NCBI GenBank assembly: GCA_027483745.1
Contig: JAIXTZ010000040.1
Coordinates: 1-14,017 of the forward strand
DNA from: Lysobacteraceae bacterium
Lineage (GTDB): Bacteria > Pseudomonadota > Gammaproteobacteria > Xanthomonadales > Xanthomonadaceae
DNA length: 14,017 nt
Reading direction: 5' to 3'
Below the pieces are notes generated by a model that was not told the origin of the DNA, ran no database searches, and saw nothing but the letters and a program-made list of their open reading frames with translations. The translations under genes and the position numbers were made by a program. Positions 1-7,394 of the stretch are shown here, one piece after another (the stretch's first letter is position 1; each line of letters begins with the position of its first letter).

Positions 1-251
1 ATGCGGTTGCTGGCGTACTCGTAGCGCTTCACCGTGCGCTTGGTCGACACCGCCGACTCGCCGTCGACGTGGATCAGTGCCTGGTTGGTGAAGCAGTACT
101 CGTCCTTCTTCGACTTGATCAGGAAGAAGATGCGCTCGCCGTCCTCGTGGAAGAGGTAGTCGTCGGCGTCGACCTTGTCGAACTCCGAGGCGGGGACGAT
201 GACGCCGATATCGCTGATGCCGAGGGCTTCGGCGGCGAGTTTTTTGAACAT
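1..251 (-). CDS. PH domain-containing protein (bacterial PH, YvbH-like), C-terminus cut by window edge
   Basis: The first 83 residues are visible; the gene runs off the left edge. The protein begins MFKKLAAEALGISDIGVIVP and has no signal peptide or membrane segment, so it is probably cytoplasmic. Residues about 25-80 alternate acidic turns and beta-strand-like stretches, including FFLIKSKKDEYCFTNQALI followed by a run of Ser/Thr/Lys/Arg and an RYEY segment. This 'FTN..LI..D' pattern is typical of the small bacterial PH-like domain proteins (Pfam bPH_1 type, usually about 120-130 aa). The molecular role of that family is poorly known. The start is well supported: AGGAG at 260-264 lies 8 nt upstream of the ATG. 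It is transcribed divergently from dsbD. The family call rests on pattern recognition of half a protein. Confidence 0.75.
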   Translation of the reverse strand, partial: MFKKLAAEALGISDIGVIVPASEFDKVDADDYLFHEDGERIFFLIKSKKDEYCFTNQALIHVDGESAVSTKRTVKRYEYASNR

Positions 252-294
252 GGGAAGGGCTCCTGAACGAGGGGATGGGGCCGGAACGATGGCC

Positions 295-330
295 TGAAAC
301 CGGTGACCGCCGGGTTACGAACCGGTGAGC
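295..330. repeat. Two direct copies of AACCGGTGA in the PH-gene/dsbD divergent region
   Basis: AACCGGTGA occurs at 298-306 and again at 320-328, with 22 bp between equivalent bases, about two helical turns. Each copy contains the self-complementary core ACCGGT. The left copy extends to TGAAACCGGTGACC (295-308), which resembles the putative operators of the pectin genes further right; the right copy does not extend as well. They sit between two divergent genes, so they could be regulatory, but no promoter elements anchor them. Confidence 0.4.
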
Positions 331-369
331 GGACGCTCCTCTGTCCACGCCCGGCCGACGCGGCGCGGC

Positions 370-375
370 GATAAT
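370..375 (+). promoter_or_regulatory. Possible -10 element of the dsbD promoter
   Basis: GATAAT (five of six matches to TATAAT) stands out in an otherwise GC-rich stretch and lies 32 bp upstream of the dsbD ATG, giving a leader of about 25 nt. No convincing -35 hexamer is present 16-18 bp upstream, so it may be a weak or activator-dependent promoter, or chance. Confidence 0.35.
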
Positions 376-407
376 GCCCGACTGCGCCCGGAACCGACCC
401 CTGCCCG

Positions 408-2693
408 ATGTCACGCTTTTTCGCCCCGACCATCCGCCTGCTGCGCCTTGTCGCGCTGGCCACCCTGCTGTTCGGCGCCGCCGGCGTGCAGGCCATCGAG
501 CAGGACGACCTGCTGCCGGTCGACGAGGCCTTCGCGCTCGGCGCGTCGGCGCCCGCGCGCGACACCGTGGCGGTGCGCTTCGCCATCGCCGACGGCTACT
601 ACCTGTACCGGCACCGCACCAGCATCGAGGTGCTGGACGCGGGCTTCAACGCCGGGCCGCTGGTGCTGCCTGCGGGCGAAAAGCACACCGACGAGTTCTT
701 CGGCGAGGTTGAAACCTATCGCGGTTCGCTTGAGGCGACCCTGCCCGGCAGCGCCGACGCCACCGCGACGACCCTGCGCCTGCGGGTGAAGTACCAGGGC
801 TGCGCCGACCTCGGCATCTGCTACCCGCCGCAAGCCCGCGAGGTCACGGTCACGTTGCCGCCGGCGCCCGCCGGCGACGCATCCGCCGACCTGCCCTCCG
901 TCGCCGGCCTGCTCTCCGGCGGGCGAAGCAGCGGCCTGCTCTCGGGTAGCACGGCCGGGGGGGAGGCCGGGCTGACGGCGACCGGCGCCGCGGGCCTGCC
1001 CCTGCCCGATACCGAGGCCTACCGGCTCGAGGCCGTCACCGACGGCCCGGATCGCATCGTGGTGCGCTTCAGCATCGCGCCGGGCTACTACCTCTACCGC
1101 GACAAGACCACCTTCGCTGCGCAGAGCGATCGCGGCGCGCTGGTGCGCCCCGGAGAGTGGCCGGCCGCCCGCACGCACAGCGACGAGTACTTCGGCGAGC
1201 AAGCCGTCTACTACGACGAAGTGCTGGTGCCGCTGCAGGTCGTCCGCACGCAGGCCGGCGCCGACACGCTGCGCCTGACGGTCGGCTTCATGGGCTGCCA
1301 GGAGAACGGCGTCTGCTATCCGCCGCTGAAGCGCGAGCTCACCGTCGCTTTGGCGGATGCGCCGGCGAATGCCGATGCATCGGCCGCCTCCGGCGTCGGG
1401 GCTGGGAATGCGGGATCGGCGGCGAACCGCGCGACCGAGGGCATGGGCCTGTTCGCGGCCCTCGGCCTTGCCCTGCTGGGCGGCCTGATTCTCAACCTGA
1501 TGCCCTGCGTGCTGCCGATCCTTTCCCTGAAGGCGCTTGGGCTTGCCGGCAGTGGCGAGAGTGCGGAGAAGGCCCGTTCGCATGCGCTCTGGTACACGGC
1601 GGGCGTCGTGCTCAGCTTCGCGGCCCTCGGCGGGCTGGCGCTCGCGCTGCGCGAGGCCGGCCTGGCACTGGGCTGGGGCTTCCAGCTGCAGCAGCCGGCG
1701 GTGGTGGGCGGTCTTGCCCTGCTGATGTTCGCGGTCGGCCTGTCGCTCTCCGGCGTGTTCAATCTCGGGGGCGGTCTCGCCAATGTGGGCGGGACGCTCA
1801 CGCAGAAGTCCGGCCCGGCCGGCGATTTCTTCACAGGCGTGCTGGCCGTCGTGGTCGCCGCGCCCTGCACGGCGCCCTTCATGGGCGCCGCGCTGGCGTA
1901 CGCCTTTGCGGCCTCGCCCCTCGTCGCCATCGGCGTGTTCGTGGCGCTGGGCCTCGGCCTCGCCCTGCCCTTCCTCGCGATCGGTTTCGTCCCGGGCCTC
2001 GCGCAGCGCCTGCCGAAGCCGGGCGCGTGGATGGACACGCTGAAGCAGGTTCTGGCTTTCCCGATGTACCTGACGGCCGTTTGGCTGGTGTGGGTGCTGG
2101 CCAAGCAGCGCGGTGCCGATGCCGTGGGCTGGGTGCTCGGCGGCGCCGTCCTGCTGGCGCTCGGCCTGTGGGCTTGGGAGCAGGCGCGCTTCAAGAGCGC
2201 GGCACTGCGTGCGTTCACGCTCGCCATCGCCGTCATCGGCGTGGGCGCCTTGTGGCCGGTGCAGCAGTTGCCTTCCGCACGCGAGGCCGCAGCGGCCCCA
2301 GGTGGCGACGCCGGCGCGGGCGAGCCTGCGCAGCCCGCCGCCGACGGCAGCGTGCCCTATTCGGCCGAAGGCCTCGCCGCGCTGCGGTCCGAGGGCCGCG
2401 TGGTCTTCGTCAACATGACCGCGGACTGGTGCGTCAGCTGCAAGGCCAACGAGCGCGCCGTGCTCTCCACCGACGCCTTTGCCGCGGCGCGCAAGAGCGC
2501 CAACGCCGTATACATGAAGGGCGACTGGACCGACGTCGATCCCGCCATCACCGCCTACCTGCAGCAGTACGGCGCGGTGGGCGTGCCGTTCTACGCGGTG
2601 TACCCGGCGGGCGGCGGCGAGCCCGAGATCCTGCCCAACCTGCTGACGACCGGCATCGTCGAGTCCGCGCTGACGAAGGCCACCGCGAAGTGA
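408..2693 (+). CDS. dsbD: Thiol:disulfide interchange protein DsbD with duplicated N-terminal domain
   Basis: This inner-membrane reductant conduit (761 aa) passes electrons from cytoplasmic thioredoxin to periplasmic thiol proteins. A signal peptide covers residues 1-29. Two periplasmic DsbD-alpha-like domains follow: residues ~30-150, with C132/C138 in GCADLGICYPP, and ~200-315, with C297/C303 in GCQENGVCYPP. A Gly/Ala-rich linker separates them. The membrane core (~345-620) holds LMPCVLPILSLKALG (C367) and AAPCTAPFMG (C487), the intramembrane cysteine pair. The C-terminal thioredoxin domain (~645-761) has DWCVSCK (C675, C678) and the GVPF cis-proline loop. The classical E. coli protein has only one alpha domain and is roughly 200 residues shorter. 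There is no clear Shine-Dalgarno at ATG 408, but it is the start that yields a complete signal peptide. The gene is followed 10 nt later by a TlpA-like thioredoxin, which fits one operon. Confidence 0.96.
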   Translation: MSRFFAPTIRLLRLVALATLLFGAAGVQAIEQDDLLPVDEAFALGASAPARDTVAVRFAIADGYYLYRHRTSIEVLDAGFNAGPLVLPAGEKHTDEFFGEVETYRGSLEATLPGSADATATTLRLRVKYQGCADLGICYPPQAREVTVTLPPAPAGDASADLPSVAGLLSGGRSSGLLSGSTAGGEAGLTATGAAGLPLPDTEAYRLEAVTDGPDRIVVRFSIAPGYYLYRDKTTFAAQSDRGALVRPGEWPAARTHSDEYFGEQAVYYDEVLVPLQVVRTQAGADTLRLTVGFMGCQENGVCYPPLKRELTVALADAPANADASAASGVGAGNAGSAANRATEGMGLFAALGLALLGGLILNLMPCVLPILSLKALGLAGSGESAEKARSHALWYTAGVVLSFAALGGLALALREAGLALGWGFQLQQPAVVGGLALLMFAVGLSLSGVFNLGGGLANVGGTLTQKSGPAGDFFTGVLAVVVAAPCTAPFMGAALAYAFAASPLVAIGVFVALGLGLALPFLAIGFVPGLAQRLPKPGAWMDTLKQVLAFPMYLTAVWLVWVLAKQRGADAVGWVLGGAVLLALGLWAWEQARFKSAALRAFTLAIAVIGVGALWPVQQLPSAREAAAAPGGDAGAGEPAQPAADGSVPYSAEGLAALRSEGRVVFVNMTADWCVSCKANERAVLSTDAFAAARKSANAVYMKGDWTDVDPAITAYLQQYGAVGVPFYAVYPAGGGEPEILPNLLTTGIVESALTKATAK

Positions 2694-2703
2694 AGCACTA
2701 CGC

Positions 2704-3273
2704 ATGAAGCCCTGGCTGCAATGGACGCTGATCGGCGCGTTCGCCGTCGCCAGCGCCGCGCTCGGCATCTGGCTGCGCGGCGAGTTCGACGCCGCACGCA
2801 CGCCGCCCGCGCCGGAAGGCTTGAAGGTCATTGCGCTCGGCGAGTCGGCGGAACCGCTGCTCGGCACGACGCTCGACGGTGTGAACCAGCCCCTGCCCGG
2901 CGAGGGCCGCTGGCGGCTGATCAACTTCTGGGCGAGCTGGTGCCCGCCCTGCGTCGAGGAGATGCCGGTGCTCGACGCCTACCACCACGCCCAGGGCACG
3001 GACGGCGTGCAGGTGATCGGCATCGCGCTGGAGGACGCGACCGACGCGCGCGCTTTCCTCGAGCGCGTGCCGGTGGGCTTCCCGATCTTCGCGGAGCCAA
3101 ACTCCACCCGCGACAGCTCGGTGCGCCTCGGCAACGCGCGCGGCCTGCTGCCCTACACGGTGTTGATCGATCCGCACGGCCGCTTGGTGGCGCAACACTT
3201 GAGCCCCTTCCCCGATGCCGAGGCGATCGCCGGTTGGGTGGACGACGCGAAGACGGCCAACGCCCCGCGCTGA
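2704..3273 (+). CDS. TlpA/ResA-family membrane-anchored thioredoxin
   Basis: A 189-aa protein with one N-terminal hydrophobic segment (residues ~5-24, no obvious cleavage site) and a periplasmic thioredoxin fold. The redox motif is NFWASWCPPCVEEMP, with C80 and C83. The cis-proline is P150 in GLLPYTVLIDPHGR. These are hallmarks of TlpA/ResA/CcmG-like reductases that keep periplasmic thiols reduced, for example during cytochrome c maturation. The start lies 10 nt after the dsbD stop, and the dsbD stop region carries a GAAG purine stretch usable as a ribosome site, so the two genes are very probably co-transcribed. DsbD would be the natural electron donor (inference). The exact client, cytochrome c or another thiol protein, cannot be read from the sequence. 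Confidence 0.9.
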   Translation: MKPWLQWTLIGAFAVASAALGIWLRGEFDAARTPPAPEGLKVIALGESAEPLLGTTLDGVNQPLPGEGRWRLINFWASWCPPCVEEMPVLDAYHHAQGTDGVQVIGIALEDATDARAFLERVPVGFPIFAEPNSTRDSSVRLGNARGLLPYTVLIDPHGRLVAQHLSPFPDAEAIAGWVDDAKTANAPR

Positions 3274-3276
3274 GCT

Positions 3277-3294
3277 CGCTGAGCCGCCTCAGCG
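3277..3294. terminator. Hairpin between convergent genes, possible bidirectional terminator
   Basis: CGCTGAG (3277-3283) pairs perfectly with CTCAGCG (3288-3294) across a four-base CCGC loop. It lies just after the stop of the TlpA-like gene and includes the stop codon of the convergent kdgK. No T-run follows on either strand, so it is not a canonical intrinsic terminator; it could still act as a 3'-end stabiliser or weak terminator for both transcripts. Confidence 0.45.
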
Positions 3295-4305
3295 CCGAAC
3301 GTCGGCGCCACCCGCCTGCCACGCGCGGATGTCGGCTTCGCTGGCGCGCAGGGCGTCGCCGGGCTGGCTGTGCTTGTAGGCGCCGGCGGCGAGCCCGAAG
3401 GCCAGCACGTCCTCGGCCGGCCAGCCTTGGAAGCGACCGTGGAGGATGCCGGCCGCGAAGGCGTCGCCACCGCCAATGCGGTCGACGATGCCATCAAGGC
3501 GCTGGGCCGGCGCCACGTTCAACGCGCCACCACGTTCGATCATCACCGCACCGAGCGACTGCGACTGCGTGGCCTCCGCGCCGCGCGTCGTCGCCGCCAT
3601 CCAGCCCAAGTGCGGGAAAGCGTCAAACGCGGCTTCCGCCGCCGCCGCGAAGCTCGCGACGGGCTCGCCGCGATCGAGATCCACGCCGAGCACCAGCCCC
3701 AAGTCGCGATGGTTGACGAAGAGGCCATCGGCCTCCGCCATCAGCGCGCGCAGCAGGCGCGGCGCGTCCCCGCCCCACGCCTGCCAGAGCTTCGGCCGGT
3801 AGTTGCCGTCGACGCTCACCGTGAGGCCCATCGTACGCGCCGCGCGTACCGCGTCGAGCGCGGCCTGCGCGCTCTCGGGCCCCAAGGCCGGCGTAATGCC
3901 GGAGACATGCAGGTGTCCGGCCCTGGCCAACAATTCGGGCCAGTCCCAAGCCGAGGCCGGCAGGCGCGCGAAGGCGGAGTCGGCGCGGTCGTAGAGGACG
4001 TCACTGGGACGCTGCAGCGCGCCCTGCTCGAAGAAGTACAAACCCATCCGTCCGGGCGCGCGGAGCAGGCGCGTCGTGTCCACACCGGCACGGCGCAGCT
4101 CCCCGAGCACGCCGGCCCCAAGCGCGTTGTCGGCCACGGCGCCGAGCATGGCCACGGCATGGCCGAATCCCGCGAGGCCCACGGCGACGTTCGCCTCGGC
4201 GCCACCCACATGCACATCGAAGCGCGCCGTTTGCAGCAGTCGCTCGTGGCCGGGCGCCGAGAGACGGAGAAGCAGCTCGCCCCAACACACCACCTTCGGA
4301 TTCAT
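3289..4305 (-). CDS. kdgK: 2-keto-3-deoxygluconate kinase (PfkB/ribokinase family)
   Basis: A 338-aa cytoplasmic sugar kinase that phosphorylates 2-keto-3-deoxygluconate (KDG) with ATP to KDPG, the penultimate step of pectin and uronate breakdown before aldolase cleavage. The PfkB family signatures are present: HVGGAEANVAVGLAGFG near residues 32-48 and DRIGGGDAFAAGI near 276-288, where D281 is the expected catalytic base. SVDGNYRPKLW (~164-174) is characteristic of the KdgK branch. The chosen ATG (4305) has GAGG 10 nt upstream and gives MNPKVVCWGE, the usual family beginning; an in-frame ATG at 4326 would add seven residues without a better ribosome site. The gene converges on the TlpA-like gene and diverges from the TonB receptor across 305 bp. 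Its neighbours (pectinesterase, pectate lyase) support KDG rather than another sugar. Confidence 0.9.
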   Translation of the reverse strand: MNPKVVCWGELLLRLSAPGHERLLQTARFDVHVGGAEANVAVGLAGFGHAVAMLGAVADNALGAGVLGELRRAGVDTTRLLRAPGRMGLYFFEQGALQRPSDVLYDRADSAFARLPASAWDWPELLARAGHLHVSGITPALGPESAQAALDAVRAARTMGLTVSVDGNYRPKLWQAWGGDAPRLLRALMAEADGLFVNHRDLGLVLGVDLDRGEPVASFAAAAEAAFDAFPHLGWMAATTRGAEATQSQSLGAVMIERGGALNVAPAQRLDGIVDRIGGGDAFAAGILHGRFQGWPAEDVLAFGLAAGAYKHSQPGDALRASEADIRAWQAGGADVRR

Positions 4306-4471
4306 CGCATCACGTCCTCGATTCATGGCTGCAGCGGGCGAGCATGCGCCGAAGCAGCGTATTGGTGCACCGCATCACAAGAACCAAGGCCCTCGTGTTG
4401 CGCTGCCGCATGAAAAACTTCGTTTCCGATCAATGACCTGCAAAACCACCGCTGACCATGCCGGACGGCGC
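4306..4471. other. kdgK leader side of the divergent intergenic region
   Basis: This is the kdgK-proximal half of the 305-bp divergent gap; the receptor-proximal half is annotated separately. It must contain the kdgK promoter on the minus strand. I see only weak candidates there (TTGGTT at about 4383-4388 with a poor -10), a small palindrome GGTGCACC at 4364-4371, and a relatively AT-rich patch around 4410-4450. I see no convincing gene, RNA or ACCGGT operator in this half. Confidence 0.4.
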
Positions 4472-4501
4472 TTGTTGTCCGCACGCACGGTTTGCTAGCG
4501 T
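4472..4501 (+). promoter_or_regulatory. Candidate sigma-70 promoter of the TonB receptor-pectinesterase operon
   Basis: TTGTTG at 4472-4477 and TAGCGT at 4496-4501 are separated by 18 bp, and the -10 is preceded by TGC, an extended -10 feature. Transcription would begin near 4508, giving a leader of about 100 nt that contains the ACCGGT repeats. Both hexamers are imperfect, so this is a moderate-confidence call supported by its position next to the putative operators. Confidence 0.45.
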
Positions 4502-4504
4502 CAT

Positions 4505-4518
4505 GTCTACCGGTGTCA
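4505..4518. promoter_or_regulatory. Putative LacI-type operator, copy 1 (receptor promoter)
   Basis: GTCTACCGGTGTCA. The core ACCGGT and right half GGTGTCA match copy 2 exactly over CTACCGGTGTCA; the left half is degenerate. It overlaps the predicted transcription start of the receptor operon, a typical repressor position. Confidence 0.45.
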
Positions 4519-4537
4519 GCGCAGTTCACGTCGACGA

Positions 4538-4551
4538 TGCTACCGGTGTCA
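4538..4551. promoter_or_regulatory. Putative LacI-type operator, copy 2 (receptor leader)
   Basis: TGCTACCGGTGTCA is a near-palindrome: with the ideal form TGACACC/GGTGTCA it matches at 12 of 14 positions. LacI-family operators typically have a central CG in such an even palindrome. Its centre is 33 bp after copy 1, in the untranslated leader of the TonB receptor. Confidence 0.55.
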
Positions 4552-4567
4552 ACAGCATCGCGCGCAG

Positions 4568-4581
4568 CGCCACCGGTACGC
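4568..4581. promoter_or_regulatory. Weak third ACCGGT element in the receptor leader
   Basis: CGCCACCGGTACGC carries the ACCGGT core but poor flanks. Its centre is 30 bp after copy 2, so the three cores are spaced at close to three helical turns. It is listed because of the phasing; alone it would not be convincing. Confidence 0.25.
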
Positions 4582-4610
4582 GCGCATCATTCCTGGGGAG
4601 GGATCGACAC

Positions 4611-7394
4611 ATGAAAAGCACCACCCGCCGGCTTCCGGCGTGCGCATTGGCCCCGTTGTCCGTGGCGATCGCCATCGGACTCGCCGGCCCCGCCATCGCA
4701 CAGGACGCCGCAGCAAGCGCCGCGCCGGAGAGCGATGACGCGAAACAGCTCGACGAGGTCGTCGTCAGCTTCCGCGGCAGCTTGAGCCGCGCGCTCGACC
4801 TGAAACGCGACGAGATCGGCCAGGTCGACGTGATCGTTGCCGAGGACATCGGCAAGTTCCCTGATCTCAACCTCGCGGAGTCGCTGCAGCGCGTGCCCGG
4901 CGTCGCGATCACCCGCGACGCCGGCGAAGGCCGCAACATCTCCGTGCGCGGCCTCGGCCCGCAGTTCACCCGCATCCGCATCAACGGCCTCGAAGCGCTC
5001 GCCACGGGCGGCGGCACCGACGCCTCGGGCGGCGCGAACCGCGGCCGCGGCTTCGACTTCAACGTCTTCGCCTCCGACCTCTTCAACAGCATCACGGTGC
5101 GCAAGACCGCGTCGGCCGACGTCGACGAAGGCTCGCTCGGTGCAACGGTGGACCTGCAGACCGCGCGCCCCTTCGACTACGACGGGCTGACGATGGTCGG
5201 CTCAGCGCAGGCCAGCTACGGCGACCTCTCCGAAGACATCGATCCGCGCATGGCGGCGATGCTCAGCAACACGTGGATGGACGGCCGCTTCGGCGCCCTG
5301 GTCTCCGTCGCGCGTTCCGAGCGCTCGCTGATCGAGGAGGGCCACAGCACCGTGCGCTGGAGCCAGTCGACGGCAAACGGCAACTTCGCCACGACCTCGC
5401 CCTTCGCGCCCGGCCGGCTCGCGACGACCTTCCATCCTCGCCTGCCGCGCTACGGCGTGATCGAGCATGAGCAGGAGCGCCTGGGGGCGACGCTGTCGCT
5501 GCAGCTGAAGGCGACCGAGGACACGCAGGTCAACTTCGACGTGCTCTACGCCGATTTCGACGCGACCCGCGGCGAGAACTTCCTGCAGGCCCAGAGCTTC
5601 TCGCGCGCGGGCAACGGCAAGCCGCAGACGATCGTCCGCGACGGCGTCGTCGACGCGAACGGCAACTTGGTCTATGGCGTGTTCGACGGCGTCGACCTGC
5701 GCGCCGAATCGCGCTACGACGAGCTCAGCACGCGCTTCACCCAGTACAACCTCGAGCTCGGCCACCGCTTCAGCGACAACGTCCGCCTCGACGCCATGTT
5801 CGGCGCCTCCGATTCGCGCTTCGACAACCCGATCCAGACGACGATCACGCTCGAGCGGGCCAACGTCAACGGCTACAGCTGGGACTATCGCGGCGACAGC
5901 CGCCTCCCGGTGATCAACTACGGCTTCGACGTGGCCAATCCGGCGAACTGGAGCTGGCTCACCACCGCGCCGAACAGCCAGGGCTCGGAGATCCGCCTGC
6001 GCCCGCAGAGCGCCGACAACGGTTTCCGCACGGGGCGCGCCGACCTGACGTGGGACGCGAACGAGACCTGGTCGTTCAAGGGTGGCCTGAGCCTGAAGGA
6101 TTACACCTTCGACACGACCGAGCTGCGTCGCGCGTCGGAGACCGTCGTGCCGGCGCTGCCGGCCGGCACCAATCTCGCGTCGCTGACGCGCCTCATCGGG
6201 TTGTCCGGCACCAATCCCGGCGGCGGCACGCCCCTGACCTGGTCGATCCCGAACGTGCAGGCCTTCGCCGACCTGCTCGGGATCTATTGCAACTGCGGCA
6301 CGTATGCGCTGTCGACCGACGCCGCCCGCGGCAACAACGCCAGCGTCGGCGAGGAATCACTGTCCGGCTACCTGCAGGCCGATTTCGACACCGAGCTCCT
6401 CGGCCGCGGTTTCAGCGGCTCGTTCGGCCTGCGGCACGTGCGTACCGAGCAGACCTCGACCGGCATCGGCGTGGTCTCGGGCCTGCCGCAGAACATCACC
6501 GTCGAGCGCGACTACAGCGACACCCTGCCCTCGCTGAACCTGTCGTGGAGCGTCGCCGACGACCTGCTGCTGCGCTTCGGCGCAGCCAAGGTGATGGCGC
6601 GCCCCGGCCTCGGCAACCTGAGCCCCGGCGTGAACATCACGGTCTCCGGCTCCTCGCGCACGGTGAGTGGGCAGAACCCGCTGCTCGAGCCGTTCCGGGC
6701 GACCACTTATGACCTCGGCCTCGAGTGGTACTTCGCCGAGGACGCCCTGCTGTCCGCCGCGTTCTTCTACAAAGACATCGACAGCTTCGTGCAGACGACG
6801 CGGGCCACGGGCACGTTCGACCAGAACCCGTTCGGCCTGCCGGCCGGCCTGCGCCCGCCGACCACGTCGCCGCAGGACAGCTGGGAGTTCACCTTCCCGG
6901 TCAACACGCCCGGCGGCCCGCTCAAGGGTTACGAGCTGAATTACCAGCAGCCCTTCAGCTTCCTGCCGGGTGTCTGGTCGAACTTCGGTGTCCAGCTCAA
7001 CCACACGCACGTCGAATCGACGATCGACTACCTGACCGCGACCGGCACGCTCGCCGCCCGCGAAAACCTGACCGGCCTGTCGGAGAACGCCTGGAACGCC
7101 ACGCTCTACTACGAAGACGAGCGCTTCAGCGCGCGTGTTTCGTATGCCGAGCGCGGCGATTACCTGACGACCGTGCCCGGCCGCGACGGCAACAACGTCG
7201 AGGGCACGCGCGGAACGAAGTCGGTCGATGCCTCGGCGTCGTACAAGCTGAACGATCGCATCGAATTCACGCTGGAGGGCATCAACCTCAACAACGAGTG
7301 GAACGACCAGTGGGTCGATTCCAACGGCGATCGCGTGAACGTGTACCACCAGACCGGCCGGGTCTACATCCTCGGCGTGCGTGCGCGGTTCTGA
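4611..7394 (+). CDS. TonB-dependent outer-membrane receptor, probably for pectin oligomers
   Basis: A 927-aa outer-membrane transporter energised by TonB-ExbBD. The signal peptide is residues 1-30, cut after AIA. A short acidic stretch with LDEVVV (48-52), a TonB-box-like segment, leads into the plug domain (~65-185). The plug contains VPGVAITRDAGEGRNISVRG and the conserved SVRGLGPQFTRIRINGLE. The long beta-barrel ends in VYILGVRARF with the usual C-terminal phenylalanine. Length and plug style fit the TonB receptor subfamily expanded in Xanthomonas and Caulobacter relatives. Substrate is inferred only from neighbours: the pectinesterase gene overlaps its 3' end and kdgK is divergent. ATG 4611 is chosen because GGGGAGGGA lies at 4595-4603 with 7 nt spacing and a signal peptide follows. 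The frame is open 51 codons further upstream, but that stretch covers the putative promoter and operators. One loop has two close cysteines (C560, C562). Confidence 0.93.
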   Translation: MKSTTRRLPACALAPLSVAIAIGLAGPAIAQDAAASAAPESDDAKQLDEVVVSFRGSLSRALDLKRDEIGQVDVIVAEDIGKFPDLNLAESLQRVPGVAITRDAGEGRNISVRGLGPQFTRIRINGLEALATGGGTDASGGANRGRGFDFNVFASDLFNSITVRKTASADVDEGSLGATVDLQTARPFDYDGLTMVGSAQASYGDLSEDIDPRMAAMLSNTWMDGRFGALVSVARSERSLIEEGHSTVRWSQSTANGNFATTSPFAPGRLATTFHPRLPRYGVIEHEQERLGATLSLQLKATEDTQVNFDVLYADFDATRGENFLQAQSFSRAGNGKPQTIVRDGVVDANGNLVYGVFDGVDLRAESRYDELSTRFTQYNLELGHRFSDNVRLDAMFGASDSRFDNPIQTTITLERANVNGYSWDYRGDSRLPVINYGFDVANPANWSWLTTAPNSQGSEIRLRPQSADNGFRTGRADLTWDANETWSFKGGLSLKDYTFDTTELRRASETVVPALPAGTNLASLTRLIGLSGTNPGGGTPLTWSIPNVQAFADLLGIYCNCGTYALSTDAARGNNASVGEESLSGYLQADFDTELLGRGFSGSFGLRHVRTEQTSTGIGVVSGLPQNITVERDYSDTLPSLNLSWSVADDLLLRFGAAKVMARPGLGNLSPGVNITVSGSSRTVSGQNPLLEPFRATTYDLGLEWYFAEDALLSAAFFYKDIDSFVQTTRATGTFDQNPFGLPAGLRPPTTSPQDSWEFTFPVNTPGGPLKGYELNYQQPFSFLPGVWSNFGVQLNHTHVESTIDYLTATGTLAARENLTGLSENAWNATLYYEDERFSARVSYAERGDYLTTVPGRDGNNVEGTRGTKSVDASASYKLNDRIEFTLEGINLNNEWNDQWVDSNGDRVNVYHQTGRVYILGVRARF

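Noticed and set aside
411..2924. 837-codon open frame on the minus strand opposite dsbD and the TlpA-like gene
   Set aside because: It is antisense to two proteins with clear domains and motifs, has an Arg/Gln/His/Ala-rich composition typical of GC-rich shadow frames, and shows no recognisable domain.
4364..4371. GGTGCACC palindrome upstream of kdgK as a regulator site
   Set aside because: It is an 8-bp palindrome of a kind expected by chance in GC-rich DNA, with no second copy elsewhere in the intergenic regions.
3370..4413. 347-codon plus-strand frame opposite kdgK
   Set aside because: It is antisense to a gene with full PfkB signatures and has a charged, His/Arg-rich composition without any domain.
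4458..4610. 51-codon N-terminal extension of the TonB receptor
   Set aside because: The stretch contains the likely promoter and operators, a strong ribosome site precedes ATG 4611, and that start gives a normal signal peptide.
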